Below, one piece after another: positions 34,817-43,211 of a stretch of DNA of 64,000 bases (its first letter is position 1; each line of letters opens with the position of its first letter). A program made the position numbers and the translations under genes. This DNA is from Paenibacillus sp. JDR-2 (GTDB lineage: Bacteria; Bacillota; Bacilli; Paenibacillales; Paenibacillaceae), in assembly GCF_000023585.1 (NCBI RefSeq), contig NC_012914.1:4556001-4620000 (forward strand), read 5' to 3'. The notes beneath the pieces were generated by a model that made no database searches, was not told the DNA's origin, and saw nothing but the letters and a program-made list of their open reading frames with translations.

Positions 34817-35854
34817 TTAATTTCCCGCTAAATGATCTAGCTCGATCATATGCTCGATTTTCATCTCAAACTTTTCTTTCAAATGATAATATTTGTTCAA
34901 TAAATCTATTTCTTCATCAAGCGAATTTGTAATTAAACCTATAATGGAATCATCCCTGTCATCATTGCTTGATTCAAATAGAGTTTGATGGATATCAAAT
35001 ACCGATTCATCATTAATTAATGTAAACCGGAGTGGTTGATCATTAAAGGTTAACTTACACTTCAACATTTCGAATAAAACATTTAGACGGTAAAAAAGGT
35101 CATTCTTAAAATGGATGCCCTCCTGGAGGTTTCTGATATCTTGCATTAACTCCTTAAAGGTTAATCGTACGTGCTGCATGGCAACGTAAGACCATACACA
35201 TGTCCCCGTACTCCTTCCATGAGCTTCCCAGTTCTGATTCCACAAAATATTTTTTATGACGTGCTTGTAATCAGGTCCAAACAAGGCGATACCAAGAATG
35301 ATTCCCGCATTACAATCAACAGAGGCACTCCGATCTCCCCATTCAAAAAGCTTGGGCACAACGCTGCTGTCTAAAACTTTATAGCTTAATGCGGGAACAA
35401 ACTCATCAAATAGATTCTTCCCAAATGATTCGTCGATAACGGATTTTATCTGGCTCTCATATTTGTTACACGGTAAATGAAGCAGCCCTAGAACCGCGTT
35501 CTTAGAGATATGCCAGTCGTCTGCGGTCATAAGCGACACAAGAGTTTCCGTGCATTTTGTATACCCCAGATAACCTAACACATGTAAAATTTCGCTGGGC
35601 ATTTCATCTCTTAAATTTTGTTTATAAAAACATCTGTCGTAAATGACTTGAGCTAATTGTAAGTCTCCATGCTTCCTTATAGGTTCTAGCAGCAGAATTC
35701 TATTGTAATCCTGAGGATCTTCCATAAATATTCGGAATAATTCAATGGCATCCTCGAGTCCACCGTATTTGCTAATCTCATTTATATATGAAATATCACT
35801 GCTAGGTTCAGACGAATGGATAATACTTATAAGTTTTTTCGTTGCTGGAATCAA
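34817..35854 (-). CDS. Unknown protein with helical (HEAT-like) repeats
   Basis: I do not recognise this 345-residue protein. It is rich in alternating helices with repeated patterns such as EILHVLGYLGYTKCTETLVSL and SKNAVLGLLHLPC, which recall HEAT-like repeat scaffolds. No signal peptide or catalytic motif is visible. TTG at 35854 lies nine bases after AGGAGG and is the best start, because a longer frame would overlap the preceding zinc-ribbon gene. The DNA is more AT-rich than neighbouring glycan genes, which may mean a separate origin. It is probably co-transcribed with the gene at 35890. Confidence 0.7.
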   Translation of the reverse strand: MIPATKKLISIIHSSEPSSDISYINEISKYGGLEDAIELFRIFMEDPQDYNRILLLEPIRKHGDLQLAQVIYDRCFYKQNLRDEMPSEILHVLGYLGYTKCTETLVSLMTADDWHISKNAVLGLLHLPCNKYESQIKSVIDESFGKNLFDEFVPALSYKVLDSSVVPKLFEWGDRSASVDCNAGIILGIALFGPDYKHVIKNILWNQNWEAHGRSTGTCVWSYVAMQHVRLTFKELMQDIRNLQEGIHFKNDLFYRLNVLFEMLKCKLTFNDQPLRFTLINDESVFDIHQTLFESSNDDRDDSIIGLITNSLDEEIDLLNKYYHLKEKFEMKIEHMIELDHLAGN

Positions 35855-35889
35855 TATTGTCTTCCTCCTGTACCTAATTCCAGAAGCCG

Positions 35890-36141
35890 TTAGTCCTTCA
35901 CAATTGGCATACTGCCTTTGTAACCGCAAACGGGGCAAGTAACGATCCGTTCATTGACAGCTCCCGTTTTTAGAGCAAAAGCGAAATCCTTTTTGGATAA
36001 CTTAAATGAACTACGGCATGCCGGGCAGACAAAATGCGTGGTTTTGGTGCGGAAATCGATGTACTTGTAAGCTAACAAAAAGGTTAATGCCAGCGGGACA
36101 ACGATTTGAATCAGGATGACAACCGGGTTATCTTGATCCAT
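35890..36141 (-). CDS. Small membrane protein with zinc ribbon
   Basis: An 83-residue protein with one N-terminal membrane segment (about 7-25) and a C-terminal zinc ribbon built from CPAC (about 39-42) and CPVCG (about 69-73). The ATG at 36141 follows GGAAGGG. The function is unknown. It is followed after 35 bp by the helical-repeat gene, so the two may work together. Confidence 0.75.
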   Translation of the reverse strand: MDQDNPVVILIQIVVPLALTFLLAYKYIDFRTKTTHFVCPACRSSFKLSKKDFAFALKTGAVNERIVTCPVCGYKGSMPIVKD

Positions 36142-36221
36142 AATATTTCCCTTCCTTCATTGAAATTCAACTTCAGAATACCACAGTTTTGTCTGAGCAG
36201 CCGAACTTTCAGACTATAAAT

Positions 36222-36254
36222 AAAGAGGAGCTGTCCTTATGACAACTCCTCTTT
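36222..36254 (-). terminator. Terminator overlapping the end of the cyclase gene
   Basis: Arms AAAGAGGAG and CTCCTCTTT with inner TTGTC/GACAG pairing and a loop of about 5 bases are followed by ATTTATAG on the minus strand. The first arm lies within the last codons, so the stop codon is in the stem-loop. Confidence 0.75.
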
Positions 36255-36782
36255 CTCTTCCGCTTCGATTACAGCAACTGCCCGAACCGGCGACCCGTCA
36301 CCGCCAGCGATCCGCAGTGGAAACCCGTAAAATATAAAGTCCGTATCAGCGGGAAGACGATTCAACCCCTGCAGTCCTGTATAAGTTATGATGTTGATTC
36401 CAAGCAATGCCCGCTCCAATTCTTCCGTCAATTCACCGCCAACAAACGGTGGCCGCAGAATTGCAAGCCGATCAAAGCATTCCAGCCCGGCCGACTCGAA
36501 GAAAAACAACCCTCGAGCTTCCGGCCACGCAGAGTCTCCAACGCGAACTATACGCGAAGCTCCAAAAAATCGCTCCAACGGCAGTTCATCCAAGGTGGCG
36601 CCACCAGCATGCATATGAGATGGAGCATCCACGTGTGTTCCGGAGTGGCTGCCCATTGATAGATGCCGCAACTCCCAGGTATGACTTTCGTAGGTGTGCG
36701 CGATCTTGACGCGCACCTCCGGATCGCCGGGATATACAGACATTCCATCTGCTATTGGTATAGATAAATCAATAACTTTCAC
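36237..36782 (-). CDS. Cyclase-family (kynurenine formamidase-like) hydrolase
   Basis: A 181-residue metal-dependent amidohydrolase of the cyclase/KynB family. The signature GSHSGTHVDAPSH (residues 44-56) supplies metal ligands His46, His50 and Asp52, and the N-terminal DLSIPIADGMSVYPGDP is typical. It could hydrolyse N-formylkynurenine or another formamide or lactam, but no tryptophan-catabolism genes are nearby. The start is GTG at 36782. AGGAGG lies about 13 bases upstream, which is long. It follows an AraC-type regulator gene after 20 bp. Confidence 0.85.
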   Translation of the reverse strand: MKVIDLSIPIADGMSVYPGDPEVRVKIAHTYESHTWELRHLSMGSHSGTHVDAPSHMHAGGATLDELPLERFFGASRIVRVGDSAWPEARGLFFFESAGLECFDRLAILRPPFVGGELTEELERALLGINIITYTGLQGLNRLPADTDFIFYGFPLRIAGGDGSPVRAVAVIEAEEKEELS

Positions 36783-36802
36783 TGTTACTGAGCCGCCTCC
36801 TT

Positions 36803-37672
36803 TTAGCTGATTTTAACGATAGGTATCCATAACTCGACTTCTACTTCTTCAGTGATCGCTTGTTTTGCTATACCTGCCTCGATTTCAGGACCAACTTGAA
36901 TCATGGGACCCTCAGCTTGCTCATACCCGGAGGAAGGGAACCACTCTCCATAAATACGGTGCCACTTCTCCTTCTCCCAAGGAACTTTCACTTCAAATAT
37001 AACCCATGTCATAGTCGGAACAATGAATTGAGACAAGTTTTCTGGGCATTTTTCAGTGGAAGCAACCGCCATGTAGTAATCAAACTCATGATGTACACGT
37101 ATTCCTTCTGCGAAACTCACATGCACAATTCCGTGCGGCTCAACATTATTTAGCGACCTAAGCTGGGTATATGTTTTATTATCCGTGGACTTCCAAACCT
37201 GCTCTACGCCTGGATGTTCCCCCATATCAACAGTCATAACTCGGTTACTTACTCCAATTAGTTGAAAAGCTTCCTTTTGCTCAATCCTGTATCTCATTGG
37301 CTCACTTCCCCCTATCGATATTCGGAAGGTCATTGGAGGATATGCTGTTAGTGAGTGGCTAGTCATTCTCGCTTCTGTTGGCGTAATGCCATGTAGATTG
37401 TGAAAAGCCCGCGTAAAAGAGTCCGGTGAATGGTATCCGTACTTTATGGCGATGTCGATTACTTTGACGGTTTTGTCCTGCAAATCCAGCGCTGCATGCG
37501 TCAAACGTCTGCGACGGATATATTCTTGCAGCGGGAAACCTGCCAAATAGGCAAACATCCTCTTAAAGTGGTACACGGAACAGAATGCACGCTTTGCGAT
37601 CTCATGTTCATCAATCTCGTTTTCAAGATTTTGTTCGATATAGTTTAAAGCTCCATTTAAATGTTCCAGCAT
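36803..37672 (-). CDS. AraC family regulator with GyrI-like effector domain
   Basis: A 289-residue transcription factor with an N-terminal AraC double helix-turn-helix (residues 8-105, including YHFKRMFAYLAGFPLQEYI and YHSPDSFTRAFHNLHGITP) and a C-terminal GyrI/Rob-like ligand-binding domain (about 130-289). Members bind small hydrophobic or drug-like molecules. The ATG at 37672 is the natural start. It is probably co-transcribed with the cyclase-family gene downstream and may regulate it. Confidence 0.9.
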   Translation of the reverse strand: MLEHLNGALNYIEQNLENEIDEHEIAKRAFCSVYHFKRMFAYLAGFPLQEYIRRRRLTHAALDLQDKTVKVIDIAIKYGYHSPDSFTRAFHNLHGITPTEARMTSHSLTAYPPMTFRISIGGSEPMRYRIEQKEAFQLIGVSNRVMTVDMGEHPGVEQVWKSTDNKTYTQLRSLNNVEPHGIVHVSFAEGIRVHHEFDYYMAVASTEKCPENLSQFIVPTMTWVIFEVKVPWEKEKWHRIYGEWFPSSGYEQAEGPMIQVGPEIEAGIAKQAITEEVEVELWIPIVKIS

Positions 37673-37864
37673 ATTTTACCAAAGACCTCCTTTCCTCTTT
37701 AGAATAGCAGGGAGATGTTGCTAGCATCCGACAATTCTAGTTCAACTTCTGCAGGGTGGACTTTATGAGAAAGCCTCTATCGAAGCCTTGCGAAGATGTG
37801 CGACCGCGTTTAGTGGTAGCCTTTATCGCCATATAGAATTTTAGTTTCCGCTGTCTTATACATT

Positions 37865-38341
37865 CTATAGTGGTAAAAAAGACATATATACGTCCTTGCC
37901 TTGGATCAACGTAAATCCAAGTTTTTTATATAAAGCACGAGCCGGCACGTTATCTTCATCAGTTTCAAGCTGTAGTCGTGCTGCTTTTTTGGAATAGGCT
38001 AAATCAATAGCATGCTGTAAAAGTTTCCTGCCAACGCCCTTTTTTCTATGCCCGGGCGATGAATATAAGGCTTCGATACGCAATACGGGATACCCTTTGC
38101 TGAGCGAGAAGCTCCAAGAAAGGACGATGAAACCAAGGGATTCATATTCTTGAGTTGCTACAAAACAAAAAGCTGAGTTGTCACTGAGAAGCCTGTTTAG
38201 GATTTGATCACATTGTTCGAGCAATTCGGGTGAAGATTCAGATTCTTCTATTCCATTAGAGGAGGAATTCAAGTAACCGGCTATTAAAAACTTCATTTCG
38301 GGAATATGAGATTTATCCAGTGGCATAACTTCTAATTTCAA
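37865..38341 (-). CDS. GNAT family N-acetyltransferase
   Basis: A 158-residue acetyltransferase with the acetyl-CoA loop HRKKGVGRKLLQHAI near residues 95-110 and the C-terminal ARALYKKLGFTL motif. The acceptor substrate is unknown. It starts 33 bp after the HAD gene and may be co-transcribed with it. The 192-bp region before the next gene (37673-37864) shows nothing I can assign. Confidence 0.88.
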   Translation of the reverse strand: MKLEVMPLDKSHIPEMKFLIAGYLNSSSNGIEESESSPELLEQCDQILNRLLSDNSAFCFVATQEYESLGFIVLSWSFSLSKGYPVLRIEALYSSPGHRKKGVGRKLLQHAIDLAYSKKAARLQLETDEDNVPARALYKKLGFTLIQGKDVYMSFLPL

Positions 38342-38374
38342 TTGACTCCCTCCAATCTACCACTAATTGATCCG

Positions 38375-38914
38375 TTACTTTAAGAGCCAATTGACAGCAT
38401 CTAATAGGTTCTCAGCCACATAGTCAGGGGCAGCTTCAAGCCATTCGCCAAAAAACTGATGGGATTGGAATTTCGATAAATCCTTTTTCCCGGAACCTGT
38501 TGTTACTAATACTTTCATGCATCCTGCTCGTTTGGCGGCAATCATGTCTGTCCACCTATCGCCAATGACAGCGCAATTCTTCAACTCCAGACCTTCTTCT
38601 TGCGCCGCCTGAATAAGTAGAGCGGATGAAGGTTTTCGGCATGAACACCCTTCTTCAAGTTGATGCGGACAGATATATACGTTATCAAAACCAAATGAAT
38701 AAAGTTCGTTCCGAAAATCCGTAATCGTAGCCTCTCCACGCGATATTCCAGGCTGATTAGTAAACGAGTATATTCGTACTCCCGCGTTTTTGAGGGTTTC
38801 CAGAGACTCTTTTGTAAAAGCAAATAATTGAAATGCATCTGGATACGTTACTTCGTCCGTACCGCCAATGGTCCCGTCTCTATCAATAAAAACGGCCTGT
38901 AATCTATTAAGCAT
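38375..38914 (-). CDS. HAD-IIIA family phosphatase
   Basis: A 179-residue phosphatase with nucleophile motif FIDRDGTIGG (Asp11, Asp13), motif II YSFTNQPGISRG, a zinc-binding loop CPHQLEEGCSCRKPS and motif IV IGDRWTDMIAAKRAG. The zinc loop is typical of the histidinol-phosphatase/GmhB group, but no histidine or heptose genes are near, so the substrate is open. Confidence 0.88.
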   Translation of the reverse strand: MLNRLQAVFIDRDGTIGGTDEVTYPDAFQLFAFTKESLETLKNAGVRIYSFTNQPGISRGEATITDFRNELYSFGFDNVYICPHQLEEGCSCRKPSSALLIQAAQEEGLELKNCAVIGDRWTDMIAAKRAGCMKVLVTTGSGKKDLSKFQSHQFFGEWLEAAPDYVAENLLDAVNWLLK

Positions 38915-38971
38915 TTATTATCACCTCCAATTGATATTCGGTTAAATCCCGATTTTTCAATTATCAATATA

Positions 38972-39394
38972 TCACCAAATAATTGCTCTAAGCTCCTCCG
39001 TTAGATTTTCAGGTATGGCGTAACCTTTTCCGCTATCCGTATCTACGAGTAAGGCGGTACGTCCATCCTCGTCAGTAATGTTCAATACGAATTTCCTCTG
39101 TGAACCATCATCCAACATAAGGTGCATGTAAAAGAAAACGCCATAATCCAATTCGCCTTTTATTAATTTCGCTCTGGTAATCGCCCGCTCAAATACGTTA
39201 AGTTCATCTGTTTTCTCGTATGTCATATCTCCCTCTTTAATTGAAGATGGCTTCATGGGCTTGCATTCATCCGCACACTCCATCCTAACGTTAACAATTT
39301 CTTTTCCGTCTAACAGATCGTTTCCGCAGCCCGTAATACCTAGAATAAAAATGATCATTACTATTAAAAGCCATCCTTTTTGCACTTTCCTCAC
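38972..39394 (-). CDS. Small lipoprotein of unknown function
   Basis: A product of about 140 residues beginning with a basic stretch and a hydrophobic segment that ends IFILGITGC, a lipoprotein signal with the Cys about 22 residues in. The rest has no family I recognise. The start is uncertain: GTG at 39394 and GTG at 39385 both fit, and the frame extends to 39475. The surface location is inferred from the lipobox. Confidence 0.65.
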   Translation of the reverse strand: MRKVQKGWLLIVMIIFILGITGCGNDLLDGKEIVNVRMECADECKPMKPSSIKEGDMTYEKTDELNVFERAITRAKLIKGELDYGVFFYMHLMLDDGSQRKFVLNITDEDGRTALLVDTDSGKGYAIPENLTEELRAIIW

Positions 39395-39674
39395 CCCCAA
39401 TACACCAGCATTTAAGTTTATTGACGAGTTTAAAATCAAAATGTTTCCATATTTCCTGCAACTAAAGTTACTCACTTTTCGTTAAGAAACTTGTAGCAAA
39501 ATACCAATTATTTCTGTGTACACATGAAGTTCTCCATAAAGGCAGAAGCCGGCCATCGGTTTCTTCTTTATGTTTATATATAGTAAATTTAACGGTTAAG
39601 GTTTATTTTCCCCCCTCAAATGCCGTTAACAAAAGAGAGCAAGAAACATTTTCCAAGGAAAGGGAAGGGAATTA

Positions 39675-41879
39675 GTGAAGGAAAACATCAGAGGAATTCT
39701 GTCGTTCAAGTTGGTACGCGGCTGGCTAGCAGCTGTTCTTGCCATGACGCTGGTCATGACTAGTCTTGGTGGAGTTGCGCAGGCGGCGACGACGGATACC
39801 GTGACAGGCATCGAATGGAGCTACGCGGAGTCAGATTACAATCCAAGCACATCATCGCTGGAAATGCTCGTCGAAGACGGCAATGTCGACCTCACCGTGC
39901 TTGCTACCATTTCGGGCTCAACATCCAAAAAAGACGTAACGACCGACGTAACTTGGAAATCATCCAATAGTTCCATAGTCAAAGTTGATAAAGGCGTGTT
40001 AAGCGGCGTAGCCAAAGGTACTGCCACCATCACCGCTACCTATAAAGGGTTCTCCTTATCGATCAAAGCGGCTTCGGATTACGTATACAATCAGGTTACC
40101 ATTATGCAAAACGGACAAGCAGCTCCCGCTGCTTTAACCGATGTGCTTCTTGGACAATCGCTTGTCTTTACGCTTGACGGAGACGGCGAGAACGTTACGG
40201 ACGACGCGACATGGACAACTTCCAGCTCGTCCATCGCTACCGTCGATGATGGCCGCATCACGCTTGTTGGTGCCGGCACGGTTACGATCACGGCGAAATA
40301 CAAAGGCAAGTCGGATTCTATTAAACTGACGATATCGTCGCCTTACAAATCCATCGCTATTACTCCGGAAGCGGCTAACGATCTGTTGGAGCTTGAAATT
40401 GGCGGCGATGATTACAAGCTGGAAGCAGACGCCGTATTGAAATCCGGAGAAACTTCCGATGTCACAAACGAAGCCAAATGGTCTAGCGCCAACACCAAAG
40501 TCCTTACTGTAAACAAAGGCGTCCTTACTGCCGTCAGCGCAGGCAAAACGACCGTCACGGTCTCTTATCTTGGAGTAACGGATACGCTCACGGTTGTCGT
40601 CCGGACGCCTTACCAGTCCATCAAGATTGCTCCGGAGAAGGAATACCATATGCAATTGCAGGACGCTCCTCTGCAGATCAAAGCGGAGGTGCTCAGCAAT
40701 TCGAACGTCTCTTCGGACATTACAACCGTAGGCACATGGACTTCTTCCGATATAACGATCGCTACCGTTGATCAAGGCAAAGTCATTCCGAAGGCGGTTG
40801 GCACGACTAAGATTACCGTGGCATACCGTGGCGTTAGCCGCAGTATCGATGTGACGGTATATCCGAGCATTACCAAGCTGAAGGCTGACAAAACTTCGAT
40901 CGATGGCTTCAAAGGTATCGAAGGCGAGCTTCCGAAAGTAACGGCAACCACGTTCGACGGCTCCAGCATTGATGTCTCGAAGCTTGTGAAATGGACCGTT
41001 GCTGACGATGAAATTGCCGAGCTTAAGGATGGCGTCTGGACAGCCAACCAGCTTGGCGAGACAACCCTCACGGGAACCGTGCAGGATCTGAAAGCCACGG
41101 TAAAGCTTGTTGTTCATTTGAAGCCAATCAAGCTTTTATCGGATGCTAAAGACATGAGTATTATTTTGGGTAAAGAAACAAACCTTCCTAACGTTACGGT
41201 CATCTACGAGGACGGTACGGAAGCCGATATTTCCGAAGCCATTGAATGGAATACGACATCCGACAATATCGTCTTGCTGGAAAAGACGTTAAAAGGTCTG
41301 GAAGCATCAAACGTAACCTTAACAGGCAGCTATCTGAACAAAACCGTCTCCGTTCGCGTTAAAATCGAAGAGGAAATTGTTAAGATGGTTGTTGAGCCCA
41401 CCAAGCTTGAACTCAACCCGGGACGGTCCAAGGCAATTAAGGTTACGGGATATTACAAGGACGGCAAGAAGGTTTCCATCGGCACCAAAATGAACTGGGT
41501 TGTTGCAAACGAAAATGTTGCTACGATTAGCGGTTCATCATCCGTTAAGGCACTTGATGTGGGTACAACCAAAGTGACGGGCAAATACCAAGGCAAAACG
41601 GTTGAAGTTCCTGTCACGGTTACGCCAAAGCTGAAATCGTTGCAGCTCTCCAGTAAATCCGCGCAGATGTCTGCGGGCGACACTTTGACGATCAGCGTGC
41701 AGGCCATCTACTATACGGGCAACCCGGTGAACGCGACGAGCAGCGCAACATGGACTTCCTCCAATACGTCCATCGCAACCGTCAAGGATGGCAAAATTAC
41801 AGCCGTACGCAAAGGCAGCGCAACGATTAAAGCAGCCTTCGGCGGTAAAACAGCCTCCATCCGCGTCTCCGTGAAGTAA
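39675..41879 (+). CDS. Secreted protein with eight BIG2 immunoglobulin-like repeats
   Basis: A 734-residue protein with a signal peptide ending GVAQAA near residue 38, followed by eight BIG2-type domains of about 80 residues. Each has a TW-SS---IA-V--G-L--V--G-TTIT--Y-G core; examples are DVTWKSSNSSIVKVDKG and SATWTSSNTSIATVKDG. No catalytic domain, SLH domain or LPXTG anchor is visible, so it may be released or held by other envelope proteins. The start is GTG at 39675 after GGGAAGGG. It stands alone, ending at a terminator. Confidence 0.88.
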   Translation: MKENIRGILSFKLVRGWLAAVLAMTLVMTSLGGVAQAATTDTVTGIEWSYAESDYNPSTSSLEMLVEDGNVDLTVLATISGSTSKKDVTTDVTWKSSNSSIVKVDKGVLSGVAKGTATITATYKGFSLSIKAASDYVYNQVTIMQNGQAAPAALTDVLLGQSLVFTLDGDGENVTDDATWTTSSSSIATVDDGRITLVGAGTVTITAKYKGKSDSIKLTISSPYKSIAITPEAANDLLELEIGGDDYKLEADAVLKSGETSDVTNEAKWSSANTKVLTVNKGVLTAVSAGKTTVTVSYLGVTDTLTVVVRTPYQSIKIAPEKEYHMQLQDAPLQIKAEVLSNSNVSSDITTVGTWTSSDITIATVDQGKVIPKAVGTTKITVAYRGVSRSIDVTVYPSITKLKADKTSIDGFKGIEGELPKVTATTFDGSSIDVSKLVKWTVADDEIAELKDGVWTANQLGETTLTGTVQDLKATVKLVVHLKPIKLLSDAKDMSIILGKETNLPNVTVIYEDGTEADISEAIEWNTTSDNIVLLEKTLKGLEASNVTLTGSYLNKTVSVRVKIEEEIVKMVVEPTKLELNPGRSKAIKVTGYYKDGKKVSIGTKMNWVVANENVATISGSSSVKALDVGTTKVTGKYQGKTVEVPVTVTPKLKSLQLSSKSAQMSAGDTLTISVQAIYYTGNPVNATSSATWTSSNTSIATVKDGKITAVRKGSATIKAAFGGKTASIRVSVK

Positions 41880-41897
41880 CCGTATTTCCGTAAATTT

Positions 41898-41942
41898 AAA
41901 AGCCCTGCTCGCAGCTTTTTGAAGCTATTGAGCAGGGCTTTT
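41898..41942. terminator. Terminator after the BIG2-repeat gene
   Basis: Outer arms AAAAGCCCTGCTC and GAGCAGGGCTTTT with an inner AGCTT/AAGCT pair. T residues follow in the plus direction, and the minus-strand A/T run also serves the deaminase gene. Confidence 0.88.
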
Positions 41943-41958
41943 CTATGATTAAAATGTA

Positions 41959-42426
41959 CTAGCCTTTGGAATGCAGCGAAAAATAATCGGCTAATACACT
42001 TAAGCTTTCCTCTTTTAATATGCCTCCAAGGACTTCAGGTTTATGGTGGGAATGTTTAAATACAATCCCGGAGCATGGACTCCCCTTCGCATCCAGCAGG
42101 TTGCACAAATCCATATCGCTGGCCGCGTAAACGAGACGTCCCAGCCTAGTCCATACCATCGCCCCGCTGCACATAAAACAAGGCTCGCAGCTCGAATACA
42201 AGGTATATTCCCGTAAATCGGTTATATGCGTTTCTGCGCAAAATCTCCGCAGCAAGCCTGCCTCCGCATGAAACGTTGGGTCCGTTGCCGAATAAATCTG
42301 GTTTTCATTGGAGTATACGATTTCGCCGTTTTTGACCAATACCGCTCCAAAAGGTTCATTGCCATGCTCGACGGCAAGCTTAGAAAGCTTGATGGCTTCT
42401 CTCATAAATATCTCGTCTTGGTTCAT
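41959..42426 (-). CDS. Nucleoside/guanine deaminase family protein
   Basis: A 155-residue zinc-dependent deaminase. His53 and Glu55 in FHAEAG and Cys83 and Cys86 in CEPCFMC form the active site, and GNEPFGAVLVKNGEIV is the conserved N-terminal strand. The length is like GuaD (guanine deaminase) and the cytidine/dCMP deaminase group. The exact base is not determinable. It lies 25 bp after the mgtC-like gene, possibly in one transcript. Confidence 0.88.
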   Translation of the reverse strand: MNQDEIFMREAIKLSKLAVEHGNEPFGAVLVKNGEIVYSNENQIYSATDPTFHAEAGLLRRFCAETHITDLREYTLYSSCEPCFMCSGAMVWTRLGRLVYAASDMDLCNLLDAKGSPCSGIVFKHSHHKPEVLGGILKEESLSVLADYFSLHSKG

Positions 42427-42451
42427 TCTTTATTTCTCCTCTATATGGAAA

Positions 42452-43114
42452 CTATTGAATCTCAACAACGGTTACATAAGAAACCTCTTGTATCAGTGGA
42501 AGCATTTTTTCAATTTCAAAGTTTGTGGGCAGTTTTACGGTGATATCCAGCGCAAGCTCGGAAGAGTCTTCAAGCTTCTCCGTATGAAAATGCAAAATCG
42601 ATATATTTCTCTCTTTGAGGAAATCTATAATATAGTTCAAAACATCAGGCTCGTTACGCAAACGGATCGATAATTGTTCCGTCCTCGGTGCTGCCAGCCA
42701 ATTGATCTTGCTATGCAGCAGCTTTTGCGCGGCCAGAATAAGAATCGTTGTGCCGATCCCCACAATATAAAGGTCTGCGCCGATCGCCATACCTATGCCC
42801 GCAGTTAACCATATGCCGGCAGCCGTAGTCAATCCTTTAACGGTTTGCCGCTGCATGAATATCATTCCCGCACCAAGAAATCCGACACCGCTCACCACTT
42901 GAGCCGCAATACGCGACGGATCCAGAGCTATGTCGCTTTTTCCAATCATGTCTTGAAAACCGTATTTAGAAATTAACATCATTAGCGCCGCTCCGGCCGC
43001 TACTACGAAATGCGTTCGGATGCCTGCCTCCTTCATTCTGCTCTTTCGTTCATATCCGATAAGTGCTCCACACACGCCTGCCAAAACAATTCGCAATAAA
43101 AAACCGTATTCCAT
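42452..43114 (-). CDS. MgtC/SapB family membrane protein
   Basis: A 220-residue protein with four or five membrane segments in the first 135 residues and a C-terminal ACT-like domain. Conserved segments are GALIGYERKSRMKEAGIRTH and VVSGVGFLGAGMIF. MgtC proteins affect magnesium homeostasis and ATP synthase in pathogens, and the role here is unknown. I chose ATG at 43114, preceded by AAGGAGG. The longer frame to 43156 has no site. No magnesium riboswitch is visible in the 50-bp leader. Confidence 0.9.
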   Translation of the reverse strand: MEYGFLLRIVLAGVCGALIGYERKSRMKEAGIRTHFVVAAGAALMMLISKYGFQDMIGKSDIALDPSRIAAQVVSGVGFLGAGMIFMQRQTVKGLTTAAGIWLTAGIGMAIGADLYIVGIGTTILILAAQKLLHSKINWLAAPRTEQLSIRLRNEPDVLNYIIDFLKERNISILHFHTEKLEDSSELALDITVKLPTNFEIEKMLPLIQEVSYVTVVEIQ

Positions 43115-43163
43115 GATGTTTCCTCCTTTTACCACTAAATGGCGTAGTACCTGCAACTATAAC

Positions 43164-43200
43164 AAAAAGCGACCGTGCATGTCAGCACAGTCGCTTTTTT
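43164..43200. terminator. Terminator after the giant SLH gene
   Basis: Arms AAAAAGCGAC-GTGC and GCAC-GTCGCTTTTT with one mismatch bulge. It lies 12 bp beyond the stop of the SLH protein gene and ends in TTTTTG on the minus strand. Confidence 0.85.
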
Positions 43201-43211
43201 TGCTCACTAAT

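Noticed and set aside
39540..39600. Possible riboswitch-like hairpin before the BIG2-repeat gene
   Set aside because: A GAAGCCG/CGGTTTC pairing exists, but no c-di-GMP or other riboswitch consensus could be recognised.
40134..41117. 327-codon minus-strand frame inside the BIG2-repeat gene
   Set aside because: It results from the repetitive composition of the real gene and has no start signal.
43115..43163. Magnesium riboswitch before mgtC
   Set aside because: The leader is only about 50 bp between the start codon and a terminator, too short for an M-box.
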